From contig NZ_CP021354.1 of the NCBI RefSeq assembly GCF_003130705.1, positions 4,464,001 through 4,528,000 on the forward strand: DNA of 64,000 nucleotides, given 5' to 3'. The translations under genes were made by a program, and so were the position numbers. This document shows, in pieces, positions 1-8,978 of the stretch. The notes beneath the pieces are model-generated. The model saw nothing but the letters and a program-made list of their open reading frames with translations, searched no databases and was not told the DNA's origin. This DNA is from Rhodococcus oxybenzonivorans. GTDB lineage: Bacteria > Actinomycetota > Actinomycetes > Mycobacteriales > Mycobacteriaceae. Numbering within the stretch: position 1 is the stretch's first letter; each line of letters begins with the position of its first letter.

Positions 1-5
1 GTGGA

Positions 6-1163
6 GTGCGGATACGTGGACTGGTGACGGTTGCTGCCCTGACGGTGGGCGCCGCCGCAACGCTCGGATCCTCGACGGGTAGTTCCGGCCCTGTCTCGGC
101 CGTCGACACCCGTCAGAACCCGGCGGTCGAGACGGCCGCGCTGGCGTCGGCCACGCGTCTGTCTCCGGTGAGTGAGCCGCAGGACGCCTACCTACCGCCC
201 GCGGGCTTCGTGGCGCCTGCACCGCGGGTCGCGAGGTCGCAGCGCGCGGCGCCTCCACCTCCCTCGCCCGTGGTGATAAATCCCACATCGCCCGCGTCTC
301 CCACCGGAACAGGGTTGATCGCCGCACCGGTGATTCTCAGTTCGCTCGGCATCCCCGAGATCGTGCTCAACGCGTACCGCTCGGCGGAACTCACCTTGAT
401 GGTGGAGGCACCCAAGTGCGGGGTGCCCTGGCATTTGCTGGCGGGTATCGGGCGCATCGAATCGGGGCATGCCGGTGGAGGCCGGACAGACTCGTCCGGC
501 ACCACCGTCACCCCGATTCTGGGACCGGTGCTGGACGGCCGGCTGGCCGGCAACGAGGTGATCCGCGATACCGACCGCGGCGCCACCGACGGCGACGCCG
601 GACACGATCGGGCGGTGGGGCCGATGCAGTTCATTCCGTCCACGTGGGCGAAATACGCGTCGGACGGCAATGCGGACGGCGCTGCAGATCCCAACAACGT
701 ATTCGACGCAACCCTCGCCGCCGCCCGATACCTCTGCTCGGGGGGACTCGACCTCCGTGATCCACTCCAGGAGACCCGCGCGGTTCTCCGCTACAACAAT
801 TCGGGAACCTACGCCGCCAACGTCATTACGTGGTCGAACGCCTACCGGAACGGTGGTACGCCCACCCCGAGTCAGCTGTCCGACTCGAGCACTCCGCCGC
901 CCGGTAGCCTCACCGACGCTGCGGCGAACGGATCCGACCTCGCCCGTGAGCTCGCGGCTCCACCGGAGCTCCCGCCCGACGCGACACCGACTCCGACCAC
1001 TCCGGCGCCTGCACCGCTGATCCCCGGCTTGCCTGCGCTACCCGCACTCCCGTGTGTGTTCTTCTGCCCACCTGCCGACCCGGCCGCTCCGGCACCCGCG
1101 CCGGCGCCTGCGGAACCGGCCGCTCCCCCGCCGCCAATCGCCCCGGCCGTGGGAGTTCGCTAG
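6..1163 (+). CDS. Secreted lytic transglycosylase-like protein (first of a tandem pair)
   Basis: Probable peptidoglycan-cleaving enzyme acting outside the membrane. It has an N-terminal hydrophobic export signal (about residues 5-25), a Pro/Ala-rich linker, and an SLT/MltB-like domain at about 110-280. The likely catalytic Glu is E152 in GRIESGHA, followed by AVGPMQFIPSTW. Two cysteines (in KCGVPW and LCSGG) could form a disulfide, and DGNADGAADPNN resembles a calcium-binding loop. The C-terminal 100 residues are Pro/Ala-rich, as in wall-spanning proteins. The GTG start lies at the window edge with no ribosome-binding site visible, so the true start may be further upstream. It is paralogous to the next gene. 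Confidence 0.8.
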   Translation: MRIRGLVTVAALTVGAAATLGSSTGSSGPVSAVDTRQNPAVETAALASATRLSPVSEPQDAYLPPAGFVAPAPRVARSQRAAPPPPSPVVINPTSPASPTGTGLIAAPVILSSLGIPEIVLNAYRSAELTLMVEAPKCGVPWHLLAGIGRIESGHAGGGRTDSSGTTVTPILGPVLDGRLAGNEVIRDTDRGATDGDAGHDRAVGPMQFIPSTWAKYASDGNADGAADPNNVFDATLAAARYLCSGGLDLRDPLQETRAVLRYNNSGTYAANVITWSNAYRNGGTPTPSQLSDSSTPPPGSLTDAAANGSDLARELAAPPELPPDATPTPTTPAPAPLIPGLPALPALPCVFFCPPADPAAPAPAPAPAEPAAPPPPIAPAVGVR

Positions 1164-1177
1164 AAGTTTCCTCGATC

Positions 1178-1220
1178 GCCGCCGTCGCCCGGCCGAAGCC
1201 GGGCGGCGGCGGCGTTTTCG
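1178..1220 (+). terminator. Rho-independent terminator after the first transglycosylase gene
   Basis: A 16-bp GC-rich perfect stem (1178-1193 with 1198-1213) closes a CGAA tetraloop and is followed by GTTTTC. It sits 15 bases after the stop codon. Confidence 0.8.
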
Positions 1221-1448
1221 TATGTCTTCCGGGTTCTGGCGTCGAGTCGCGCTGCCTTCCGCGCTGAGCCGCCTGCGGGCGTGACCTTTCCGTGTTCGTT
1301 ACCCTTCCTGGACGGGTTCCTCAGGTAACAGACCCGCGTCTCTCACCCGTATTGATCACGGTTGCGTAACGGAAATGTCTCGAATCGGGTAGCCTCGTGC
1401 CGTCCAGTTCACAGGCACATCCCGAACGGGGTCGCAGGAGGCAATCGA

Positions 1449-2321
1449 GTGGGTCGGCACAACAAGAAGACGGATTCCCATATCCGCCGCAATTCGGTCA
1501 TCGCGCTCACCGGACTGATTCCCATCGGTCTGGTCACCGCAGCCAACACGGCCGGAGCCACCCCCAAGGTCCCGTTCTTCAGCTCTGAAGCCGCCGCGGA
1601 CGTCGCGGACGTTGCCCAGGAAGCGACCGCCGCACCGAACGCCGAGGCTGTCACCCCTGTCGCCGACACCGCCGCCGTGGAGGCCACGCCCGCAGTGGAG
1701 CAGGCCCCCGCACCTGCCCTGGCCCCGGTTCAGGCCACGCCGCCGCTTCCGGCCAGCATCGCCCAGGGCGCCCTCGGCATACCTGCCATCAACGTGTCGG
1801 CCTACCAGAACGCCGAGCGCATCCTCGCTGTCGAGCAGCCCGGGTGCGGCATGTACTGGACGCTCATCGCCGGCATCGGCCGCGTGGAGTCGACTCACGC
1901 CTACGACGGCAAGGCCGACGACAAGGGCAACATGCTCGACGCCGTTCTCGGTCCGGTCCTCGACGGTCACCTCGCCGGCAATGCCGTGATTCGCGACACC
2001 GACGGTGGACGGCTGGACGGCGACAGCAACTACGACCGCGCGGTCGGGCCCACACAGTTCCTTCCGGAGACGTGGAACCGCTACGCAGGCGACGGCAACG
2101 GAGACGGCGCCGCCGACCCGCAGAACCTCTTCGACTCCGCGCTCACCACCGGAAAGTATCTGTGTGACGGCGGTTTGGATGTCCGCGACCCGATCCAGGC
2201 GGCCAAGGCGGTCCACCGTTACAACAACTCGGCTGCCTACGTCGCCAATGTCTTGGCCTGGTCCGCGGGCTACGCCAGCGGCATCGTCCCGGCTGCGTCC
2301 GACCTGCCGCGCATCCACTGA
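1449..2321 (+). CDS. Secreted lytic transglycosylase-like protein (second of a tandem pair)
   Basis: Paralogue of the preceding gene with the same SLT/MltB-like core. E147 in GRVESTH is the likely catalytic acid, followed by AVGPTQFLPETW, a DGNGDGAADPQN calcium-loop-like motif and the same two cysteines. It has an N-terminal signal segment and an Ala/Pro-rich linker, but no long C-terminal tail. The GTG at 1449 was chosen because AGGAGG lies 7 bases before it; an upstream in-frame ATG at 1362 has no such site. The 285-base gap before it holds the terminator and presumably its promoter, including a GTTACC/GGTAAC inverted repeat. Probable role: cell-wall remodelling outside the membrane. Confidence 0.8.
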   Translation: MGRHNKKTDSHIRRNSVIALTGLIPIGLVTAANTAGATPKVPFFSSEAAADVADVAQEATAAPNAEAVTPVADTAAVEATPAVEQAPAPALAPVQATPPLPASIAQGALGIPAINVSAYQNAERILAVEQPGCGMYWTLIAGIGRVESTHAYDGKADDKGNMLDAVLGPVLDGHLAGNAVIRDTDGGRLDGDSNYDRAVGPTQFLPETWNRYAGDGNGDGAADPQNLFDSALTTGKYLCDGGLDVRDPIQAAKAVHRYNNSAAYVANVLAWSAGYASGIVPAASDLPRIH

Positions 2322-2332
2322 GGACACATCCC

Positions 2333-2338
2333 TACCAT
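2333..2338 (+). promoter_or_regulatory. Probable -10 element for leaderless mrp
   Basis: TACCAT fits the actinobacterial -10 pattern TANNNT and ends 6 bases before the mrp ATG at 2345. There is no ribosome-binding site, so a leaderless transcript is likely. Confidence 0.5.
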
Positions 2339-2344
2339 TGACTT

Positions 2345-3481
2345 ATGTCAGTCCTGAGCGAGTCCGCTGTTCGTAGCGCCTTGGCGCGCGTCCAAGATCC
2401 CGAGATCCGGAAACCGATCACCGAACTCGGGATGGTCAAGAGCGTCGACATCGCCGACGACGACAGTGTCGACATCGCCATCTACCTCACCACTGCCGGC
2501 TGCCCGATGCGGACCGAGATCAGCGACCGCGTCACGAAAGCCGTGGCCGATGTGCCGGGTGTGGGCGCGATCCGCGTCGAACTCGACGTGATGAGCGACG
2601 AGCAGCGCACCGAACTGCGTAAGTCGTTGCGCGGCGACTCTGCCGAGCCGGTCATTCCCTTCGCGCAGCCGGGCTCACTCACCCGCGTGTATGCGGTCGC
2701 CTCCGGTAAGGGTGGCGTCGGCAAATCGAGTGTGACCGTCAACCTGGCCGCATCGATGGCCGCCCGAGGTCTGTCCGTCGGTGTCCTCGACGCCGATATC
2801 TACGGTCACTCCGTTCCCCGCATGCTCGGCACCGACGCCAAGCCCACCCAGGTGGAGCGCATGATCATGCCGCCCGTCGCGCACGACGTGAAGATGATTT
2901 CGATCGCCCAGTTCACTCAGGGCAACACTCCGGTGGTGTGGCGTGGCCCGATGCTGCACCGCGCGCTGCAGCAGTTCCTCGCCGACGTCTTCTGGGGCGA
3001 CCTCGACGTCCTGCTCCTCGACCTTCCGCCCGGAACCGGTGACGTCGCCATTTCCGTGGCCCAGCTCATTCCGGGGGCAGAGATCCTCGTGGTCACGACA
3101 CCGCAACAGGCGGCGGCCGAGGTGGCCGAGCGGGCGGGGGCCATCGCCTTGCAGACCCGTCAGCGCATCGTCGGTGTGGTGGAGAACATGTCGTGGATGG
3201 ACCTGCCCGACGGCACTCGGATGGACGTGTTCGGTTCGGGTGGCGGTCAGGCCGTTGCTGACCGGCTCACGAGAGCCGTGGGCGCCTCGGTGCCCTTGCT
3301 GGGGCAAATCCCCCTCGAGCAGGCGGTGCGTGAGGGCGGCGACGGCGGTGTGCCCATCGTGCTCGGTCATCCCGATTCGCCGGCGGCAATCGCCCTCCGC
3401 GAGGTGGCCGACAAGCTGGCGGTGCGCAAGCGTGGGCTCGCTGGAATGTCGTTGGGGATCGACACCACCCGCCACCTCTGA
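2345..3481 (+). CDS. mrp: Mrp/ApbC-family ATPase, iron-sulfur cluster carrier
   Basis: P-loop ATPase of the Mrp/NBP35 family, which binds and delivers Fe-S clusters in the cytoplasm. An N-terminal DUF59/MIP18-like domain (about 1-90, with TTAGCPM) precedes the ATPase domain. The Walker A motif is ASGKGGVGKSS, a deviant MinD-type motif with two lysines, and LLLDLPPGTGD is the Walker B region. The CxxC cluster-binding pair of many Mrp proteins is not obvious here. Gene order with tatB-htrA-sigE matches mycobacteria. It converges on tatB, with a hairpin between them. Confidence 0.92.
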   Translation: MSVLSESAVRSALARVQDPEIRKPITELGMVKSVDIADDDSVDIAIYLTTAGCPMRTEISDRVTKAVADVPGVGAIRVELDVMSDEQRTELRKSLRGDSAEPVIPFAQPGSLTRVYAVASGKGGVGKSSVTVNLAASMAARGLSVGVLDADIYGHSVPRMLGTDAKPTQVERMIMPPVAHDVKMISIAQFTQGNTPVVWRGPMLHRALQQFLADVFWGDLDVLLLDLPPGTGDVAISVAQLIPGAEILVVTTPQQAAAEVAERAGAIALQTRQRIVGVVENMSWMDLPDGTRMDVFGSGGGQAVADRLTRAVGASVPLLGQIPLEQAVREGGDGGVPIVLGHPDSPAAIALREVADKLAVRKRGLAGMSLGIDTTRHL

Positions 3482-3495
3482 GGCGCTTCGCGCCT

Positions 3496-3535
3496 GTGCG
3501 CCCTTCTGGTAGCAGGAACAACCAGAAAGGCGCAC
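3496..3535. terminator. Bidirectional terminator between mrp and tatB
   Basis: A 15-bp inverted repeat with one mismatch (3496-3510 with 3521-3535) and a 10-base loop, between convergent stop codons. A smaller AGGCG/CGCCT hairpin precedes it at 3481-3495. Confidence 0.75.
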
Positions 3536-3548
3536 GAGCCCGGAGGGC

Positions 3549-3974
3549 CTAGGTTGCGTCGGTGTCGATGGGGGGACGCTCGCCTGCCGCGAGCGGCTTG
3601 TTCTGCGGCGGGGTGGGCGTCGACGGATCGGCGCTGACCGCCTTCATTCCCGGCTTGTCGAACGACACCGCATTCGGCTTGTCGAAGTTGCCGGTGAGAA
3701 TCGAATCGTCGCCGTCGAGCAGGTGTTTGGTGATCACGGCGCGGGGGGTCATACCGCGCAGCTGATTGAGGTCGGCCAGCGGCTTGCGGAGATCATCGAA
3801 CTCCGGTCCGAGTTCATCCTTCAGTTGCTGGCTCGCGCCGCTCGCGTACTCGCGGACCTGCCGCAAGGATCGCGTGACCCAACTGACCGCTCCCGGAAGC
3901 CGCTCGGGTCCCAGAATGACCAGAGCTGCGACGAGGAGGACCATGAACTCGCCCCACCCAATGTTGCCGAACAC
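3549..3974 (-). CDS. tatB: Sec-independent translocase subunit TatB
   Basis: Membrane subunit of the twin-arginine translocase, which recognises folded Tat substrates together with TatC. The first 22 residues form the single membrane helix ([20 protein letters not shown]), followed by the family motif LGPERLPG. An amphipathic helix follows (about 30-60) and then a variable hydrophilic tail. The length of 141 residues suits TatB better than TatA. It starts at GTG 3974 and lies downstream of htrA on the same strand with a 68-base gap, as in mycobacteria. No tatC is in the window. A predicted Tat substrate is encoded at 55943-56665. Confidence 0.92.
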   Translation of the reverse strand: MFGNIGWGEFMVLLVAALVILGPERLPGAVSWVTRSLRQVREYASGASQQLKDELGPEFDDLRKPLADLNQLRGMTPRAVITKHLLDGDDSILTGNFDKPNAVSFDKPGMKAVSADPSTPTPPQNKPLAAGERPPIDTDAT

Positions 3975-4042
3975 GTGGTCAGCCTACTGTGCGGTGCGGG
4001 CCGACGCCCAGGCGGAAGGGGGAACTCACAGCGAATCGGGAG

Positions 4043-5563
4043 TCAGTCCGAGGCCGGGGTCACGTCGACGTCGACGAGCCGCCCCTCACGGATCAGCTGG
4101 ACCCTCACCGGCTGGCCGATCTTCTGGAGGTTGACCGCGACGACGAGTTCGTCTGCGCTGGTCACCGTCCGATCCCCCACCTTCACGATCACGTCCTTTT
4201 CCACGATGCCGGCCTGCGCCGCAGGGCTGTCCGACTGGACGTTGGCCACCTCTGCACCGCTGGTGTTGTCGTTGACCACGGTGCGCGCATTGACCCCGAT
4301 CTCGGGGTGGTGCATCTCCCCGTCGCGAATGAGGGTTTGCGCCACCGTCGTGACGTCGTCGATCGGGATTGCGAAGCCGAGGCCCACCGACCCGCCGGAC
4401 TCACTGAGCATGGCGGTGTTGATGCCGATGACGCGTCCGGTGTCGTCGACGAGCGCGCCGCCCGAGTTGCCGTGGTTGATCGCGGCGTCCGTTTGAACCG
4501 CGTCGATGACGGCATTGGTGTCGGAGCCCTCGCCCGACAGCCGCATCGGCCTGTGCAGGGCGCTGACGATTCCGCGTGTGACGGTCTTGCTGAGGCCGAG
4601 CGGCGAACCGACGGCCACGACGTCCTCGCCTACCTGCACGTCCTCGGACCTGCCCAGCTCCGCAACGGTGAGGTTGTCGGCCGCCACCTTGAGCACGGCG
4701 AGATCCATCTTGATGTCGCGCCCGACGATCTGTGCCTCGGTTTTGGTGCCGTCCGCGAAGATCACCTGGATCTTGCCGCCGTCCGGCGCGGTGGCCGCGG
4801 CGGAGATGACGTGGTTGTTGGTGACGATGTAGCCGGCACCGTCGATGACGACTCCCGAACCGGTGCTTCCCTGGTCACCGACCGCCACCTGGATCGACAC
4901 GACGGCGGGGAGCACGGCATCGGCGACCTGCGCCACCTGCGACTGTCCGAGGTCTTCGTCTCCGCCGTTCTGCGCGAGCGTGACCCGCTGGCTGGTGAGA
5001 GAGCTGCGGTCGGCGGTGATGACCGCAGCGAGGAGCCCGCCGATCAGGCCGATCGCCAGTGCGAGTGCGCCCAATGTCGCGAGTGCGCGGGGTGCGACCT
5101 TGCCGCCGAAGAGGACTTCGCGGGCCGTGAGGGCGGGGGCAGGGGGCTCCGTACGTTCCCGGGCGTGCAGGGCCGGCGATCCCAGTTCGACTCCCGCTTC
5201 GGGGTTCCGCCAGGGGTCGGCAGGGGGCGCCTCGTCGGGCACTACTTCCGGTGTGTTGTGGGGATCGCGCTGGATGGTCTCCGTCTCACCGGGCGGTCGG
5301 CCGAAAGCCTCCGCGAGGACGGGGTCGGGGGCGCGCACCTTGACGGCCGGTTCGCTCTCACGCTGAGCGCCGGACGGAGCGAAGGAGCCGGTGACCCCAC
5401 CGGGGCGGCCGAACGCACGACTGGACGCTGCGTCGATCTGCGGCCGGTAGACCGGTCGGGGGTCGAGTCTCGGAGCGTCGGCGGGCCGCAGGGCCCCGTC
5501 CTCCGATGCGCGAGCATCGGATTCCGCGGCGTCGGTACCCGGGGTCTTGTAATCCGCCGTCAC
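4043..5563 (-). CDS. htrA: HtrA/DegP-like membrane-anchored serine protease with PDZ domain
   Basis: Envelope quality-control protease. A long, disordered, proline-rich cytoplasmic region (1-155) precedes one membrane helix (about 158-181). The trypsin-like domain has His251 (NNHVI), Asp287 (KMDLAVL) and Ser367 (GNSGGA), so the triad is intact. A PDZ domain occupies about 415-500. GTG at 5563 is preceded by GAGGGGG about 10 bases upstream. It lies downstream of sigE-rseA on the same strand; the 112-base gap contains an exact 18-bp tandem duplication. In mycobacteria this protease is linked to the SigE response; that role is inferred here from synteny. Confidence 0.93.
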   Translation of the reverse strand: MTADYKTPGTDAAESDARASEDGALRPADAPRLDPRPVYRPQIDAASSRAFGRPGGVTGSFAPSGAQRESEPAVKVRAPDPVLAEAFGRPPGETETIQRDPHNTPEVVPDEAPPADPWRNPEAGVELGSPALHARERTEPPAPALTAREVLFGGKVAPRALATLGALALAIGLIGGLLAAVITADRSSLTSQRVTLAQNGGDEDLGQSQVAQVADAVLPAVVSIQVAVGDQGSTGSGVVIDGAGYIVTNNHVISAAATAPDGGKIQVIFADGTKTEAQIVGRDIKMDLAVLKVAADNLTVAELGRSEDVQVGEDVVAVGSPLGLSKTVTRGIVSALHRPMRLSGEGSDTNAVIDAVQTDAAINHGNSGGALVDDTGRVIGINTAMLSESGGSVGLGFAIPIDDVTTVAQTLIRDGEMHHPEIGVNARTVVNDNTSGAEVANVQSDSPAAQAGIVEKDVIVKVGDRTVTSADELVVAVNLQKIGQPVRVQLIREGRLVDVDVTPASD

Positions 5564-5600
5564 GCTGTCGTGTCCCCCTCGTAAGAGTCAGTTCCGGGCC

Positions 5601-5636
5601 CCAGTATCACCGATGACTCCAGTATCACCGATGACT
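5601..5636. repeat. 18-bp perfect tandem duplication upstream of htrA
   Basis: CCAGTATCACCGATGACT occurs twice back to back (5601-5618 and 5619-5636). It lies between the rseA stop and the htrA start, 38 bases before the htrA GTG. It could be a duplicated protein-binding site or a simple slippage product. Confidence 0.9.
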
Positions 5637-5675
5637 GCGGGCGCACGGACACCGCCGTCCCCGGTACCGAGAGGG

Positions 5676-6020
5676 TCAACGGCGCCAGCGCCGCGACCAC
5701 AGCCGACTACTCACCGTCGAGTCCGCAGTGGGTCCGGCAAACGGGGCCTTGTCGGCGGGTTCGCCCGAATTGCAGCTGGGGATCTGGCTCAGCAGACCGA
5801 GAAGCCCCGACGGCATCGCCACGTCGGCACTGCGACGAAGAGCCCGCCGCGCCTGCTGCTGTGCGTCCACCTCGAACGCGCACTCGGCGCAGATCGACAG
5901 GTGGTGGGCCGCCCGCAGATAGGCGGACATACGGAGTTCACCGTCGACGAAGGCGGCGATCGCCTCACTCGCCAAATGCTCCGTCGAGCCAAATTGGCGA
6001 GGTACACGCCCCTGCGTCAT
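5676..6020 (-). CDS. rseA: Zinc-type anti-sigma factor RseA
   Basis: Anti-sigma factor expected to bind and inhibit SigE. It carries the zinc anti-sigma signature HLSICAEC (HxxxCxxC) in the N-terminal half, has no membrane helix, and ends in a basic tail (SRRWRR). The ATG at 6020 is preferred because AGGAGGG lies 6 bases upstream, just beyond the sigE stop; a longer in-frame version from 6065 would overlap sigE. It is 16 bases downstream of sigE, so the two are surely co-transcribed. Family precedent: reduction, oxidation or phosphorylation-triggered degradation releases SigE in mycobacteria. Confidence 0.9.
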   Translation of the reverse strand: MTQGRVPRQFGSTEHLASEAIAAFVDGELRMSAYLRAAHHLSICAECAFEVDAQQQARRALRRSADVAMPSGLLGLLSQIPSCNSGEPADKAPFAGPTADSTVSSRLWSRRWRR

Positions 6021-6036
6021 TCGTCCCTCCTGATAA

Positions 6037-6741
6037 CTACCCGACACCGATCTGATCGGAGTCAACCTTTCCGTTCACAGCCAGATGATCACGCAGAGCC
6101 TGGCGGCCGCGGTGGATGCGACTGCGCACGGTTCCGAGTTTCACACCCAGTGTGGCACCGATCTCCTCGTATGACAGACCTTCGATGTCACAGAGCACGA
6201 CGGCGGCGCGAAACTCCGGTGCCAGCGAGTCGAGCGCTGCCTGCAGATCGGCGTCGAGCCGGGCGTCGTGGTAGATCTCCTCGGGGTTGGGCCCGTCGGC
6301 CGGGACCCGGTCGTAGTCCTCAGGCAACGCTTCCATGCGGATGCGGTTGCGGCGGCGGACCATGTCGAGGAAGAGATTGGTGGTGATGCGGTGCAACCAG
6401 CCTTCGAAGGTGCCGGGCTGATAGTCGGACAAGGAGCGGAACACGCGAATGAACGTGTCCTGGGTGAGGTCTTCGGCGTCTTGCGCGTCGCCCGACAACC
6501 GGTAGGCCAGACGGTAGACACGGTCGCCGTGTTCCCGGACGAGTTCGTCCCAGGACGGCATGGCCGACTTCTCGCCGGTGGCGTCGAACACAGCGGTGCC
6601 CGTCAGCTCGGGTTCAGAGACGGCGTCACCACCGACCAGCGCGGGCTCGACACCCGGCTGCTCGGTTCTGTTACCGTCTCGCGCCATTGCGTGGTTACTC
6701 ATCGAGTTAAGTGGATCCTCCTGGTCAGGACCGCGGATCAC
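6037..6741 (-). CDS. sigE: ECF RNA polymerase sigma factor SigE
   Basis: Extracytoplasmic-function sigma factor for envelope stress. Sigma region 2 (about 68-135, with [14 protein letters not shown]) and region 4 (about 170-222, with [20 protein letters not shown]) are intact, and the sequence is very close to mycobacterial SigE, including GTAVFDATG before region 2. The start is uncertain. GTG 6741 would lie about 12 bases after the predicted transcription start. ATG 6702 has AGGAGG 14 bases upstream, which is too far for a standard site. Multiple starts are known for mycobacterial SigE. It is followed by rseA and htrA. Confidence 0.93.
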   Translation of the reverse strand: MIRGPDQEDPLNSMSNHAMARDGNRTEQPGVEPALVGGDAVSEPELTGTAVFDATGEKSAMPSWDELVREHGDRVYRLAYRLSGDAQDAEDLTQDTFIRVFRSLSDYQPGTFEGWLHRITTNLFLDMVRRRNRIRMEALPEDYDRVPADGPNPEEIYHDARLDADLQAALDSLAPEFRAAVVLCDIEGLSYEEIGATLGVKLGTVRSRIHRGRQALRDHLAVNGKVDSDQIGVG

Positions 6742-6760
6742 GTCACGTGGTATTAGGGGA

Positions 6761-6788
6761 CAACTCCCGACGGTCCGGAATTGTTCCC
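6761..6788 (-). promoter_or_regulatory. Predicted SigE-type (ECF) promoter of sigE
   Basis: On the minus strand GGGAAC (6788-6783) is followed by an 18-base spacer and GTTG (6764-6761). This fits the mycobacterial SigE/SigH consensus GGGAAC-N17/18-GTT. The predicted transcription start is near 6753, just before the GTG start of sigE, which implies autoregulation. Confidence 0.65.
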
Positions 6789-7007
6789 GGCCCCCGCCTG
6801 TACTTCACCTCGTTGCAATCTGCCCGCCGTGCGGTCTTCGGATCTGGCGATGGTCATACTCTCTCCCACCGCGATATGTGTGTGGTGTGAGCAAGCTGAG
6901 GTATTCCTGAGAATTTCGCTGTTCGCCGGGGAACCCGCACACGCCGATCGGGCGGCATCGAGCGCGCCTCGCAGCGGCGATGACGAGACCCCGATAGCCT
7001 CATGTGC

Positions 7008-7640
7008 GTGCAGACTAACGCCGAACGGATACTCACCCACGCGGAAGGGGCCGTCCGTGAGGACGACGCCCTCGGTGCGGCCAGGGAGCGGGCGGACGAC
7101 CTCGGTGCCGCACCGGTACCGCCCGCGGTCGGTGCTGCTCTCGCTCTGTTCGCCCGCATGCTCGACGCCAAGACAGTAGTCGAGGTCGGCACGGGCGCAG
7201 GTGTGAGCAGCCTGTGGCTGCTCCGCGGCATGCGTGAAGACGGCGTTCTCACCACCATCGACAGTGAACCGGAGCACCAGCGCGCCGCCAAGCTGTCCTT
7301 CCGGACCAACGACATCGCGCCCGCACGCACGCGGCTCATCAACGGACGCGCCCTCGATGTGCTCCCCCGCCTCGCCGACGGCGCGTACGACCTCGTCTTC
7401 GTCGACAGTGCACCCGTCGACCACCCGCATTACGTGCGTGAGGGCGTCCGACTCCTGCGTCCCGGCGGCGCCATCGTCCTGCACAACGCGCTCCACGGGG
7501 GACGTGTGGTCGATCCGAGCCAGCGTGATGCCGCCACCGTCGCTGTGCGTGAGGCCGCCAAGGTTCTCGCCGAGGACGATCAGCTGATCCGGGTGTTCCT
7601 GCCGATCGGCGACGGCCTGCTGTGCGCGTCCAAGCTGTGA
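7008..7640 (+). CDS. SAM-dependent O-methyltransferase, CCoAOMT-like family
   Basis: Class I methyltransferase of the caffeoyl-CoA O-methyltransferase-like family (homologous to mycobacterial Rv1220c). Motif I is [16 protein letters not shown] near residue 58, an acidic ribose-binding position lies in TTIDSEPEH, and DLVFVDSAP matches the family's Asp-containing metal/substrate region. The substrate is unknown. GTG 7008 is chosen because TAGCCT (6995-7000) lies 7 bases before it, which suggests a leaderless start; ATG 7002 is two codons upstream. It is divergent from sigE and ends 1 base before the glgC stop on the other strand. Confidence 0.85.
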   Translation: MQTNAERILTHAEGAVREDDALGAARERADDLGAAPVPPAVGAALALFARMLDAKTVVEVGTGAGVSSLWLLRGMREDGVLTTIDSEPEHQRAAKLSFRTNDIAPARTRLINGRALDVLPRLADGAYDLVFVDSAPVDHPHYVREGVRLLRPGGAIVLHNALHGGRVVDPSQRDAATVAVREAAKVLAEDDQLIRVFLPIGDGLLCASKL

Positions 7641-7641
7641 A

Positions 7642-8856
7642 TTAGATCCACACGCCCTTGCCGATGGCGACGACCCCGCCGTTGCTCACCGCGAAGCGCT
7701 GCTTGTCCCGTTCGAGGTCGACGCCGATGATCTCGCCGTCTCCGACCACCACGTTCTTGTCGAGGATGGCGCGGCGCACCACAGCGCCCTTGCCGATGCG
7801 CACGCCGGGCATGAGCACACTGCCCTCGACGGTGGCGCCGTCGTCGATCATCACGTTCGAACTGAGAACGGAGTTGCGGACCGTCGCTGCGGAGAGGATG
7901 CACCCGGCGCCCACCACCGACTCCTGAGCCAGCCCACCCTTCACGAATTTTGCGGGCGCCAGGTTCTCCGTCGCACCGCGAATCGGCCATCGACGGTTGT
8001 AGAGGTTGAAGATGGGGTGGACCGACACCAGGTCCATGTGTGCGTCGTAGAAGGCGTCGAGTGTTCCGACGTCCCGCCAGTAACCACGGTCGCGGTCGGT
8101 GGCGCCGGGAACGACGTTGTCCTTGAAGTCGTAGACCGACGCCTCACCGGCCTCCACGAGCGCGGGGATGATGTCGCCGCCCATGTCGTGGTCGGAGTCG
8201 GAGTTCTCGGAGTCGGCGCGAATGGCGTCGACGAGCACCTTGGTGGTGAAGACGTAGTTCCCCATCGAGGCGAACGTCATGTTGGGGTCGTCCGGTGTGC
8301 CGGGCGGATGCGCGGGCTTTTCGAGGAACTGCACGATGCGGCCGGATTCGTCGCTGTCGATGCACCCGAACGCGAAGGCCTCGCTGCGCGGCACCCGAAT
8401 TCCGGCGACCGTCACGCCGGCACCGGAATCGATGTGGTGCTGCACCATCTGTTCGGGGTCCATGCGGTACACGTGGTCGGCGCCGAACACGACGATGTAC
8501 TCGGGATCCTCGTCGTAGACGAGGTTCAGTGACTGCAGAATCGCATCCGCGCTGCCCGTGTACCAGCGTGGACCCAGACGTTGCTGCGCGGGCACCGGAG
8601 TGATGTACTCCCCGGCAAACCCCGACAACCGCCACGTTTGAGAGATGTGGCGGTCCAACGAGTGCGACTTGTACTGCGTCAGTACACACAGGCGGAGATA
8701 TCCCGCATTGACCAAATTGCTGAGCACGAAATCGATCAGCCGGTAGGCACCGCCGAACGGTACGGCCGGCTTCGCCCTGTCCGCTGTGAGCGGATAGAGA
8801 CGTTTGCCCTCGCCGCCGGCGAGCACGATTCCAAGCACATGTGGCTGGCTCCTCAC
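7642..8856 (-). CDS. glgC: Glucose-1-phosphate adenylyltransferase
   Basis: Makes ADP-glucose from glucose-1-phosphate and ATP for glycogen and maltosyl-glucan synthesis. The 404-residue length matches the family. The N-terminal nucleotidyltransferase signature is [32 protein letters not shown] follows; the C-terminal half carries left-handed beta-helix hexapeptide repeats ([18 protein letters not shown]). It is divergent from glgM, with 122 bases between their starts, the usual order in mycobacteria. Confidence 0.95.
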   Translation of the reverse strand: MRSQPHVLGIVLAGGEGKRLYPLTADRAKPAVPFGGAYRLIDFVLSNLVNAGYLRLCVLTQYKSHSLDRHISQTWRLSGFAGEYITPVPAQQRLGPRWYTGSADAILQSLNLVYDEDPEYIVVFGADHVYRMDPEQMVQHHIDSGAGVTVAGIRVPRSEAFAFGCIDSDESGRIVQFLEKPAHPPGTPDDPNMTFASMGNYVFTTKVLVDAIRADSENSDSDHDMGGDIIPALVEAGEASVYDFKDNVVPGATDRDRGYWRDVGTLDAFYDAHMDLVSVHPIFNLYNRRWPIRGATENLAPAKFVKGGLAQESVVGAGCILSAATVRNSVLSSNVMIDDGATVEGSVLMPGVRIGKGAVVRRAILDKNVVVGDGEIIGVDLERDKQRFAVSNGGVVAIGKGVWI

Positions 8857-8966
8857 CCTGTCAACCTATCGGGCGGCCTCTCCCCCCGCCAGCGAAGCGC
8901 CGAGTCACCATTCGTCCGATACCCGAATGTGTCCGACATCGGTTGGCCCGAACAGGCCCGGCCGGT

Positions 8967-8972
8967 TACGTT
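8967..8972 (+). promoter_or_regulatory. Probable -10 element for leaderless glgM
   Basis: TACGTT ends 6 bases before the GTG at 8979. No ribosome-binding site is present, so a leaderless mRNA is likely. Confidence 0.5.
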
Positions 8973-8978
8973 AGGCGC

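Noticed and set aside
1164..1448. A c-di-AMP (ydaO) riboswitch before the second transglycosylase gene
   Set aside because: Such switches precede actinobacterial wall hydrolases, but the conserved ydaO core was not recognisable; a covariance-model search would decide.
3989..5584. A 531-codon open frame antisense to htrA
   Set aside because: It is a shadow in GC-rich DNA; the htrA frame has an intact triad, PDZ domain and ribosome-binding site.
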